Below, piece by piece: positions 47,319-54,968 of a DNA stretch of 64,000 bases. The stretch lies in contig NZ_CP098604.1 in the NCBI RefSeq assembly GCF_024499015.1, positions 3,906,001 through 3,970,000 on the forward strand. The letters run 5' to 3'. The notes beneath the pieces were generated by a model. That model saw only the letters and a program-made list of their open reading frames with translations. It ran no database searches and was not told the origin of the DNA. The translations under genes were made by a program, and so were the position numbers. Each line of letters begins with the position of its first letter. Within the stretch, counting starts at the first letter, position 1. This DNA comes from Xanthomonas hortorum pv. pelargonii (lineage in GTDB: Bacteria > Pseudomonadota > Gammaproteobacteria > Xanthomonadales > Xanthomonadaceae).

Positions 47319-48512
47319 ATGCACCTCAGCGATTTCGCAACACCCGTCTTTCGGCACGATCCTTATCCGGCCTACGCACGCTTGCGTGCCGAAGGGCCGC
47401 TGATGCAGGTGGCCGAAAGGCGACTGATGTCCGGCCACTACAAGGTCGTGGACAGCCTGCTCAGCGATCGCCGGGTGGGCCGCGATTATCTGGAAAGTAT
47501 CCGCCTGCGCTACGGGGAGTCGGCGGTGCAACTGCCGCTATTTCAGGGCATGAGCCGCATGTTTCTGCTGCTCAACCCGCCAGTGCACACCCAGTTGCGC
47601 GGATTGATGACACAGGCCTTCGGTGCGCGGCAGATGGACTCCATGCGCGAAGTCGCACGCGACACTGCCGCCGGCTTGATCGAGACGTTTCAAGCCAAGG
47701 GCCACAGCGATCTGCTGACCGAGTTCGCGTTTCCGCTGCCGATCGCCATCATTTGCCGGATGCTGGACATTGATGCAGCCGATGTCACCGCGCTGAGTCA
47801 CGCGACCAGCGCGCTGGCAAAAGTCTTCGATCCCATGATGACGCCTGTGGAATTGGAGGCCACCAGCGCTGCCTTCATCCAGCTGGAAACCTATTTCCAC
47901 ACCGTGATCGAGCAACGTCGCAACAACGGCGGCGAGGATCTGATTTCGCGTTTCATTCAGGCCGAAGACGAAGGCCGCCGCTTGAGCGATGAGGAGATCG
48001 TCTCCAATGTGATCCTGCTGTTTTTCGCCGGCCACGAAACCACCTCCAACATGATCTGCAATGCGCTGGTCGCCTTGCACCGGCATCCGCAGCAACTGCG
48101 CCTGCTGCAGGAAAACCCGAGCCTGATGCCGAATGCAGTGCTCGAATGTATGCGCTACGACAGCTCGGTGCAGATCGCCACGCGCACCGCGTTGCAGGAT
48201 TTCGACATCGATGGGGTGGCCGTCTCCAAGGGCACGATGTTGTATCTGATGCTGGGCGCGGCCAACCACGACACGCTGCAATTCACCGACCCGCAGGTGC
48301 TGGATATCCGGCGCCAGCAGGGCCGCGCGCTGTCGTTCGGTGGTGGCATCCACCACTGTCTGGGCAATCGGCTGGCGCTGATCGAAATGGAAGCCGCGCT
48401 TGCCGCATTGCTCGAGCATCTGCCGGCACTTCGCCTGCAGCAACTCGACGCGTTGAGCTGGAACGATCGCGCCAACCTGCGTGGTGTGGATGCGCTGCTT
48501 GCCTGCTGGTGA
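47319..48512 (+). CDS. Cytochrome P450
   Basis: A 397-residue soluble bacterial P450. I-helix AGHETT at 237-242, K-helix ECMR (ExxR) at 276-279 and haem loop FGGGIHHCLG with the Cys ligand at 347 are all present. The N-terminal region (LLNPPVHTQLRGLMTQAF) is the usual helix-C block. No redox partner or pathway gene is adjacent, so it relies on ferredoxins elsewhere. Substrate unknown. No strong ribosome site precedes the ATG, but the N-terminus is of normal P450 length. Confidence 0.92.
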   Translation: MHLSDFATPVFRHDPYPAYARLRAEGPLMQVAERRLMSGHYKVVDSLLSDRRVGRDYLESIRLRYGESAVQLPLFQGMSRMFLLLNPPVHTQLRGLMTQAFGARQMDSMREVARDTAAGLIETFQAKGHSDLLTEFAFPLPIAIICRMLDIDAADVTALSHATSALAKVFDPMMTPVELEATSAAFIQLETYFHTVIEQRRNNGGEDLISRFIQAEDEGRRLSDEEIVSNVILLFFAGHETTSNMICNALVALHRHPQQLRLLQENPSLMPNAVLECMRYDSSVQIATRTALQDFDIDGVAVSKGTMLYLMLGAANHDTLQFTDPQVLDIRRQQGRALSFGGGIHHCLGNRLALIEMEAALAALLEHLPALRLQQLDALSWNDRANLRGVDALLACW

Positions 48513-48719
48513 GGTGACCGTACAAGAGTAGCTACAGAAACTCTTGGACGCTGTACCGATAACGGTAAAGTGTTGGCACACGCTTTCGTTACGCGTGGAG
48601 TGATGTCGGGAATTGCAGTGACTCGCCCGGATCGAAAGGAGCTGATCAAACCGCCTCTCATCGGATGGCCGCGCAACCCACATCGCTCCCAACCTTATAT
48701 ACCGACCATCTCGACTGGT

Positions 48720-48821
48720 CCTTGCCCGCCCACCGTCGCGGGACCTTACGCGGCATGGATGCCGCGTAAGAGCTTACAAGGACGTACTTGCAGCGTGTCC
48801 CGCGACGGTGGGCGGGCAAGG
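48720..48821. repeat. 102-bp palindromic repeat, copy B
   Basis: Outer arms 48720-48744 and 48797-48821 are perfectly complementary over 25 nt. The inner 12-bp hairpin (48745-48770) abuts the left arm, so this copy is inverted relative to A. Flanks ACCGACCATCT (left) and GACCCTGCAG..AAGCCGCAGA (right) are shared with copy A, so the full unit is about 145-150 bp. Confidence 0.92.
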
Positions 48822-48951
48822 ACCCTGCAGCCAAGCCGCAGATCATCCGCTCTAAAACCGAAGTACTAGCACCGTTCCATCACCTCTCAAGCCGAACCAG
48901 ATCCGAGCTTCAGCGTCGCTTGAATGCTCCCAAGCCGAGCTGGTCGAGGGC

Positions 48952-49053
48952 GCGATGCCCTCACCGCTCGCGGGACACGCCGCAAGTACGTCCATGTAGG
49001 CTCTTACGCGGCATCCATGCCGCGTAAGGTCCCGCAATCGGTGAGGGCATCGC
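48952..49053. repeat. 102-bp palindromic repeat, copy C (variant arms)
   Basis: Same length and same inner part as copy A (the stretch from GGGACACGCC to GCCGCGTAAGGTCCCGC is nearly identical). The outer arms read GCGATGCCCTCACCG at the left and its exact complement CGGTGAGGGCATCGC at the right, instead of CCTTGCCCGCCCACC. Pairing across 25 nt is kept with two mismatches. The conserved outer flanks of A/B/D are absent. 132 nt separate it from copy B. Confidence 0.9.
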
Positions 49054-49240
49054 ACCTGCCAACTTGGTCGGGTGCTGGTGGTAACTGCACTGCCGGCCGT
49101 GCCTATCAGGCGGTGAGTGCAGTCTTTTTGTTGGCCGCTCTTGGCGATGCACTGTGCGCCATCAATACGGAGATGAACGGGACAAACGCCATTGCCGCAG
49201 ATGGCTAACAGCCGCTGCATGTTTCGATGCCCACAACGAC

Positions 49241-49306
49241 AAACACCGCCGAGCGATCGGCGGTGTTTGCGTGATAGATGTGCTGATCGGAACTTTCGAT
49301 CAGCAC
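49241..49306 (-). terminator. Two tandem hairpins after the receptor at 49328
   Basis: GTGCTGATCG/CGATCAGCAC (49280-49289 with 49297-49306) and AAACACCGCC/GGCGGTGTTT (49241-49250 with 49259-49268), each a perfect 10-bp stem. The second ends in TTT on the minus strand. They lie 22-87 nt beyond the receptor stop. Confidence 0.7.
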
Positions 49307-49327
49307 TTTACGATCAAGCGTCGCTAC

Positions 49328-51727
49328 TCAGAACCGGTAGGTAACCCGGCCATACCAGTAGCGCCCGTTGAAACCGAACGGCGACAACGACGAATACTGC
49401 AGGCCGCCAGCGCGGTCGTCGTAGGCGGTGTTCAATTGCGCCTTGGTCGGATACTGGTTGGTGAGGTTGTCCGCGCCCACGGTGAAGGTAAACGCGTTCC
49501 AGGTCTGGCTGGCGGCCAGATTCAACAACCAGCGTGCGTCGTAGGTCTGGTCCTGGCTACCATCGACCGGGTCGCTGATGCGCTTGATCGATCCGTAGCG
49601 GGTGGCGTTGAAATTGAGCCCGAATCCGCCGTAGGTCCAGTCCGCCGCCGCCATGTACTTGGTGCGTGGCGTGGCGTCGGTGAGCAGGCCCTGGCTGGCG
49701 CGGCCGAAGTTGGGGTTGGTCAACTCCAGGATGGTGGTCTTGTTGTAGTTGGCGCTGGCACTGAGATTGAGCTTGCCGTAGTTACCCAGATCGGCCAGGT
49801 AGCTGTTGATCCAGTCCACGCCACGGGTGCGGCTGGTGGCGCCGTTGACGAAGAACTGCACCGCCGCCACCTGGCCGATCGGTTGCGCCAGCTGCAACTG
49901 GTCCGAATACAGGATCTGGTCCCAGATGCGGATCTGGTAGACGTCCAGGCTGGAGGTGAAGTTGGCGGTCGGCTGCCACACACCGCCCAGACCGTAGTTG
50001 GTGGATTTTTCCGGGCTTAGCGGTTGTGCGCCCAGCGCCACGGCAACCGGATCGGAGGTGCGATAGGTGCCCACCTGCACCAGCTCGCCGTCCTGGATCA
50101 GCGTCACCACCGAGGCATAGTTCTGCTGCGCCAGCGAGGGCGCACGGAAGCCGTTGGAGATAGTGCCGCGCAGCGAGAACGTATCGCTGAAGGCATAGCG
50201 CGCCGACAACTTGCCCGACCGCGTAGAGCCGGCGTCGCTGTAGTTTTCATAGCGCCCCGCGATGCCGCCGGAGAGCTTGTCGGTGATGTCCGCTTCCAGG
50301 TTGGCGTAGACCGCGTTGCTGTGGCGGCCGAACTTGCCGGCCACCGACGGCTCCAACCCCGAGAACACCTGTGCACCGCCCGGATAGGGCGCGCCGGTGT
50401 CGGGGTTGATGGTATTGGGGTCGAAGAAGTACGACTCCGGCGAACCGGCGCTGATCTGGTAACGGTCCTGGCGATGCTCGGCGCCGAAGGCCACATTGAC
50501 CGGATACGCCAGGCCCCAGTCGAACGCCTTGCTGACGTCCAGATTGACCGTGCCCTGCTCGGTTTCGAAACCGCCGGAATTGAAGTTGGTCGGCGAGCTG
50601 CCGGTGCTCCAGAACAGGTTGGTGTTGATGCTGTTGAGGATGTTGAAGGTCATGTCGTTCTTGCCGTAAACGGCCGACAGGTCCCAGTTCCACTCGCTTT
50701 CGGTGCTGCCCTTGATGCCCAGCACCGCCGAGCGATCGTTGGTGGGGTTGTAGATCTGCGGCAGGAAGCCGTTCGGATAGATCGCCTGCACATTGCGCGC
50801 GGTGTTGTCGGCAGCGCGGTAGTAACCGTTGGAGGTGACTTCGCGGCGGCTCATGCTGAGGTGGCCGTACAGCTCCAGGTTCGGCGAGAACTCATAGCCG
50901 AAAGCGGCCAGCCCCTGATAGAAGTTGGAGGCCGGATCGCCGTGGCGCTGATACGGCACACCGCCCGGATTGGGCGTGCCCGGCACGGTGGTGGCGCGGT
51001 TGGTGTTCTCGCCGCGGTTGGTGCTCATGGTGTTCTGGTAGTTCCAGGACAGCCGCACCCAGCCCGGTGCCGTATCGCCGCCGGTGCCGCCGAAGGGCAT
51101 GCCGACCGAGCCGTCGATGCCGTTCTGCTCACCATCGCCCTTGTCCATGATGCCGCCGTTGATCGACACGGTATTGCTGCCGGTATCGGCGCCATGTTTG
51201 AGCACGATGTTAACCACACCGGCGATCGCATCGGAGCCGTATTGCGCCGAAGCGCCATCACGCAGCACTTCGATGCGCGCGATCGCCGACATCGGCAGCG
51301 AGTTCAAATCCGCCGGTGCCGAACCACGGCCCACGTACGGGTTGTAATTGATCAACGACGAGGTGTGATAGCGCTTGCCATCCACCAGCACCAGCACCGC
51401 ATCCGGCGACAGGCCGCGCAGGGTGGCCGGGCGCGCGGCATCGTTGCCGTCAGAGATCGCCGGGCGCGGGAAGTTCAGCGACGGCAGCAATTTGCCCAGC
51501 GCGCTGGCGATATCGGTGGCGCCGGTGGCCTGCAGCGATTGCTCGGTGATGATGTCGATCGGCGACTCGGATTCGGCCACCGTGCGATCGCTCACGCGTG
51601 TGCCGGTGACGATCAGGGTATCCAGGGTTTTCTGCGGCTGGGTCGATTGCGACTGCGCACTGGCGGCGAACGTGCAGACGGTGAGTGCGACCGAAATCGC
51701 AAGCGAAAGTGCGTTGGAGGTGTGCAT
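49328..51727 (-). CDS. TonB-dependent receptor, tandem copy 1
   Basis: A 799-residue outer-membrane receptor. Signal peptide about 1-24, TLDTLIVTGTRVSDRTVAESESPIDIIT as TonB-box region, plug domain with TLRGLSPDAVLVLVDGKRYHTSSLINYN and IEVLRDGASAQYGSDAIAGVVNIVL, barrel ending GRYWYGRVTYRF. It is clearly paralogous to the next two receptors and to the broken one at 3373. Ligand unknown; no metabolic gene is adjacent. Confidence 0.9.
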   Translation of the reverse strand: MHTSNALSLAISVALTVCTFAASAQSQSTQPQKTLDTLIVTGTRVSDRTVAESESPIDIITEQSLQATGATDIASALGKLLPSLNFPRPAISDGNDAARPATLRGLSPDAVLVLVDGKRYHTSSLINYNPYVGRGSAPADLNSLPMSAIARIEVLRDGASAQYGSDAIAGVVNIVLKHGADTGSNTVSINGGIMDKGDGEQNGIDGSVGMPFGGTGGDTAPGWVRLSWNYQNTMSTNRGENTNRATTVPGTPNPGGVPYQRHGDPASNFYQGLAAFGYEFSPNLELYGHLSMSRREVTSNGYYRAADNTARNVQAIYPNGFLPQIYNPTNDRSAVLGIKGSTESEWNWDLSAVYGKNDMTFNILNSINTNLFWSTGSSPTNFNSGGFETEQGTVNLDVSKAFDWGLAYPVNVAFGAEHRQDRYQISAGSPESYFFDPNTINPDTGAPYPGGAQVFSGLEPSVAGKFGRHSNAVYANLEADITDKLSGGIAGRYENYSDAGSTRSGKLSARYAFSDTFSLRGTISNGFRAPSLAQQNYASVVTLIQDGELVQVGTYRTSDPVAVALGAQPLSPEKSTNYGLGGVWQPTANFTSSLDVYQIRIWDQILYSDQLQLAQPIGQVAAVQFFVNGATSRTRGVDWINSYLADLGNYGKLNLSASANYNKTTILELTNPNFGRASQGLLTDATPRTKYMAAADWTYGGFGLNFNATRYGSIKRISDPVDGSQDQTYDARWLLNLAASQTWNAFTFTVGADNLTNQYPTKAQLNTAYDDRAGGLQYSSLSPFGFNGRYWYGRVTYRF

Positions 51728-51932
51728 GGGAATGAAGGCTCAAAGGGGACGAAGGACGCAGGAAGGAAATGCGCGTGTTGCTCGGGGGAGTGCGACTGCG
51801 TACTGCGTGGCCCGTCGTGCTTGCACGCCAGATGTGTTCCGCGTGGCGGAGACGGCGTGTGCAGCAATGACGTCGGCCGGTGACGCAGCCATGCTGCTGC
51901 GTTGCGCATCCTTGCTGAAGAAGAGCGTTGAT

Positions 51933-51964
51933 CTCCCCCTCGCGCATCGATGCAAGAGGGGGAG
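51933..51964 (-). terminator. Hairpin after tandem receptor 2
   Basis: CTCCCCCTC / GAGGGGGAG, 9-bp perfect stem around a loop that can itself pair (GCATCGATGC). It lies 103 nt past the stop at 52067 and upstream of receptor copy 1. The rest of the 339-nt gap 51728-52066 shows no gene or recognised operator. Confidence 0.6.
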
Positions 51965-52066
51965 CGATGCTGCGGCGTTACCTGCAGCGCCCCAGCGCTG
52001 CGTGGTGTGTGGTGCGTTTTTCGAGGTAGGACAAGCGCTGGCCGTTGCCGACCAGCGCGCAGCGCT

Positions 52067-54454
52067 TTACCACTTGTAGCTCACGTTGGCGTACACCAGC
52101 GCACCGTTGAAGCCGAACGGCGAGGAACCGCTGTAGGGCAGGTAGGTGCGCGTGCCGAGGCCGGCCTGCTGACGGTCCGGATATTCGTTGAGCACGTTGT
52201 CGCCGCCGACGGTGAAGTTCCAGGCGCCCAGCTTGTAGGAGGCGGCCAGGTCCAGCGTCCACTTGGCCGCATAGGTCTGGTCGCTGCCGGCGTTGGTGCC
52301 GAAGGTGGTGAACTCGCCCCAGCGCGTGGCGGTGCCGGTGAACGACCAGTTGCCCGGTGCCCAGGTGCCGCCCAGGAAGAACTTGTCGCGCGGCGTGCCT
52401 TCGGTGATGCGACCGATTTCGGCACGGCCGATGCGCACCGCGTTCGGATCGATCGCCACCAGCGCTGCCGGGTTGTCGGCGATCTTCTCCACTTCGGTCT
52501 TGTTGTAGTTGTAGCCGGAGGTCAGCTCCACGCTGCTGCCGTCCAGATTCCAGCGATAGGTGCCGACCACATCCACGCCCTGGGTCTTGGTGTCCACGGC
52601 ATTGGTGAAGTAACGCCCGCCCCCGATGCCCGGGAAGCCATTGGCCTGCAGATAGTTGCGCGCCGCAGTCGAGGTGAGGTTCTCCGACAGCACGATGCGG
52701 TCATCGATATCGATGCGATACGCATCGACGGTGACGTACAGATTTTCGATCGGCTGCAACACCACGCCCAGGCCGTAGTTCTTGGATTCCTCGGCCTTCA
52801 ACGGCTCTGCGCCGAGTGCGATTGCAGCGGCATTGTCGGTACGGAAGGTGCCGATCTCGAACGGAATCGCCGTCACCGTGCCGTTGGGCTGAGCCACGTT
52901 GAGGAACTGCGTGGCGATCGACTGGAAGTTCTGCTGCTGCAACGACGGCGCGCGGAAGCCGGTGGAGGCGGTGGCACGCAGCGCGACCTTCTCGGTGAAG
53001 GCATAGCGCAACGACAGCTTGCCGGTGGCGGTGTCGCCGAAGTCGCTGTACTTCTCGTAGCGCCCGGCCAGACCGGCCGACAGCTTTTCGGTCAGATCCG
53101 CTTCCAGGTCCACGTAGGCGGAGTGGCTGTTGCGGTTGTAGTAGCCCGAGTCGGAGATCTTGAAGCCAGGAAACACCTGCGCGCCTGGGATCAGCGAGCC
53201 GTTGGCCGAGGGAATGCCGCCATTGGCCGAGGATGCCGCATCGCCAGGCGACTGGTTGAACTTCTCGCCGCGCCATTCCGCACCGAAGGCCAGCGTGACC
53301 GGATACGCCAGACCCCAATCCAGCGTCTTTGTGAAGTCGGCATTGAGCACGTTCTGGGTGACTTCCAGGGTGCCTGCGTGGAAGTCGGTGGGGCTGGCCA
53401 GCCCCAGGCTGTTGTTCAAGCTGTTGCGCACATCGAAGGTGAGATTGTTCTGGCCGTAGTTGTAGCTCAGATCGATGTTCAAACCGCCTTCGGTGGAGGT
53501 CTTCAACCCGCCCACCCACGACACGTCCTTGCTGACGTTGTAGATCTGCGGCAGGAAGCCATCCGGATAGATTTCCGGGCGGTTGCGGTTGTCGCCGGCA
53601 AAACGGAAGTAGCCGTTGGACAGCACCTCGCGACGGCTGACCATGCCGAACGAGTAGAAGGTCAGATAATCGGTGGGGCTGTATTCGCCATTGAACGACA
53701 CCGCGCCCTGGTCGATATCCGGGTCGCCGTAGCGCTGCTCCACGCGGCCCTGGAACGGCAGCGCGCGGTTGGTCTGATCCGAATGCCCGGCCTGCGCGGC
53801 CAGATGCACCTTGCCGGTGCCGGCGAAGCTGAAACCGGCATCGCCGGACAGCTGGTACTGCTCGCCGTCGCCGGCGCTGTACTTGCCGTAGCGGCCGCTG
53901 ATGCTGCCGCCTTCGCCGCTGCCCTTGAGCACGATGTTGATCACACCGGCGATGGCGTCCGAACCGTATTGCGCCGACGCACCGTCGCGCAGCACTTCGA
54001 TGCGCTCTACGGCAGCGATCGGAATGGTATTGAGATCGGCTGGCGACGAACCGCGGCCCTGGGTGTCGTTGAGATTGATCAGCGCGGTGGTGTGGTAACG
54101 CTTGCCGTTGACCAGCACCAGTACCTGATCGGGCGACAGGCCGCGCAGCTGCGCCGGGCGCACCGCGTCCGAGCCGTCGGAGATGGCCGGGCGCGGGAAA
54201 TTCAACGAGGGGATCGCGCGTGACAGCGCGGTAGCCAGCTCGGTGGTGCCGGTCGATTCCAGTGCCTGCGGCGAGATGATGTCGATCGGCGATGCCGATT
54301 CGGCCACGGTGCGATCGGCCACGCGCGTGCCGGTCACGATCAAGGTATCGAGGGTTTTCTGGGCGGGAGCCTGTGACTGCGCGGATGCGCTTGAAGCGGA
54401 AAACGACAGTGCAAGAACAACGGCAACTGCGAGTGGACTGGTCTTGCAATTCAT
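52067..54454 (-). CDS. TonB-dependent receptor, tandem copy 2
   Basis: A 795-residue receptor: signal peptide ending SSASAQSQA, TLDTLIVTGTRVADRTVAESASPIDIIS, QLRGLSPDQVLVLVNGKRYHTTALINLND, VLRDGASAQYGSDAIAGVINIVLKG, barrel ending ALVYANVSYKW. The start at 54454 is set by the signal peptide; the leader GGAGTTGTC just upstream is shared with copy 3. It carries its own upstream TAACCAC repeats, so it probably has a separate promoter. Confidence 0.9.
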   Translation of the reverse strand: MNCKTSPLAVAVVLALSFSASSASAQSQAPAQKTLDTLIVTGTRVADRTVAESASPIDIISPQALESTGTTELATALSRAIPSLNFPRPAISDGSDAVRPAQLRGLSPDQVLVLVNGKRYHTTALINLNDTQGRGSSPADLNTIPIAAVERIEVLRDGASAQYGSDAIAGVINIVLKGSGEGGSISGRYGKYSAGDGEQYQLSGDAGFSFAGTGKVHLAAQAGHSDQTNRALPFQGRVEQRYGDPDIDQGAVSFNGEYSPTDYLTFYSFGMVSRREVLSNGYFRFAGDNRNRPEIYPDGFLPQIYNVSKDVSWVGGLKTSTEGGLNIDLSYNYGQNNLTFDVRNSLNNSLGLASPTDFHAGTLEVTQNVLNADFTKTLDWGLAYPVTLAFGAEWRGEKFNQSPGDAASSANGGIPSANGSLIPGAQVFPGFKISDSGYYNRNSHSAYVDLEADLTEKLSAGLAGRYEKYSDFGDTATGKLSLRYAFTEKVALRATASTGFRAPSLQQQNFQSIATQFLNVAQPNGTVTAIPFEIGTFRTDNAAAIALGAEPLKAEESKNYGLGVVLQPIENLYVTVDAYRIDIDDRIVLSENLTSTAARNYLQANGFPGIGGGRYFTNAVDTKTQGVDVVGTYRWNLDGSSVELTSGYNYNKTEVEKIADNPAALVAIDPNAVRIGRAEIGRITEGTPRDKFFLGGTWAPGNWSFTGTATRWGEFTTFGTNAGSDQTYAAKWTLDLAASYKLGAWNFTVGGDNVLNEYPDRQQAGLGTRTYLPYSGSSPFGFNGALVYANVSYKW

Positions 54455-54547
54455 GCGGTGACAACTCCGAGTGGGGAACGGATGCATCGCAGGGGGCCCC
54501 CTCCCGGGCCGCGTCCGTTGCGGCAGCTGCGGTGCGTTCCCAACCAT

Positions 54548-54581
54548 TAACCACGTGTAACCACATGTCAAATTTTGGTTA
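54548..54581 (-). promoter_or_regulatory. Direct and inverted TAACCA half-sites upstream of receptor copy 2
   Basis: TAACCAC at 54548-54554 and again at 54558-54564 (one helical turn apart), with TGGTTA at 54576-54581 in inverted orientation, 94-127 nt before the start at 54454. These match the half-sites of the palindrome at 12834-12858. The rest of the gap 54455-54968 shows no gene. Confidence 0.45.
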
Positions 54582-54910
54582 TGTTGCGCGTGCAACCGTC
54601 ATCGAGGATATGCTAATGGCATCGTTGTCATCGTGCACCAAAGTGATGCGTTGCTTGCACCATGGCTGCTGTGGCACGGCCTTGCTTGCACCATCTTGGA
54701 CATCGATACCAGTTATGAAACTTCTGCATCAGAACGTGATTTACCCCGCATGAGTGCGGTATTGCGCAGGAGAACGGAGACGGCCGCGGCGGTGTCGCGC
54801 TCGAACTCATGCGTGTGTGTGGCGGTATGTCTTACGTGGCTGTTGATTGGAAGCAGCGTCGTCGCACTCGCGGCCAACGCAACAACCGCTGCTGCCATGT
54901 CTTGAAACGC

Positions 54911-54937
54911 ACACGCCCCGGACTGGCCGGAGCGTGT
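54911..54937 (-). terminator. Hairpin after tandem receptor 3
   Basis: ACACGC..CCGG / CCGG..GCGTGT, 6+4 bp stem with one internal mismatch, 32 nt beyond the receptor stop at 54969. Confidence 0.5.
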
Positions 54938-54968
54938 GGTCAAACCTCAACCTGTGCAGCCGCAGAAC

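Noticed and set aside
48570..49208. Small frames encoding MPRKVPRRWAGK-type peptides near 10500, 48700, 49000 and 61800
   Set aside because: They are translations of the 102-bp palindromic repeats, present in several frames and both strands; no ribosome sites.
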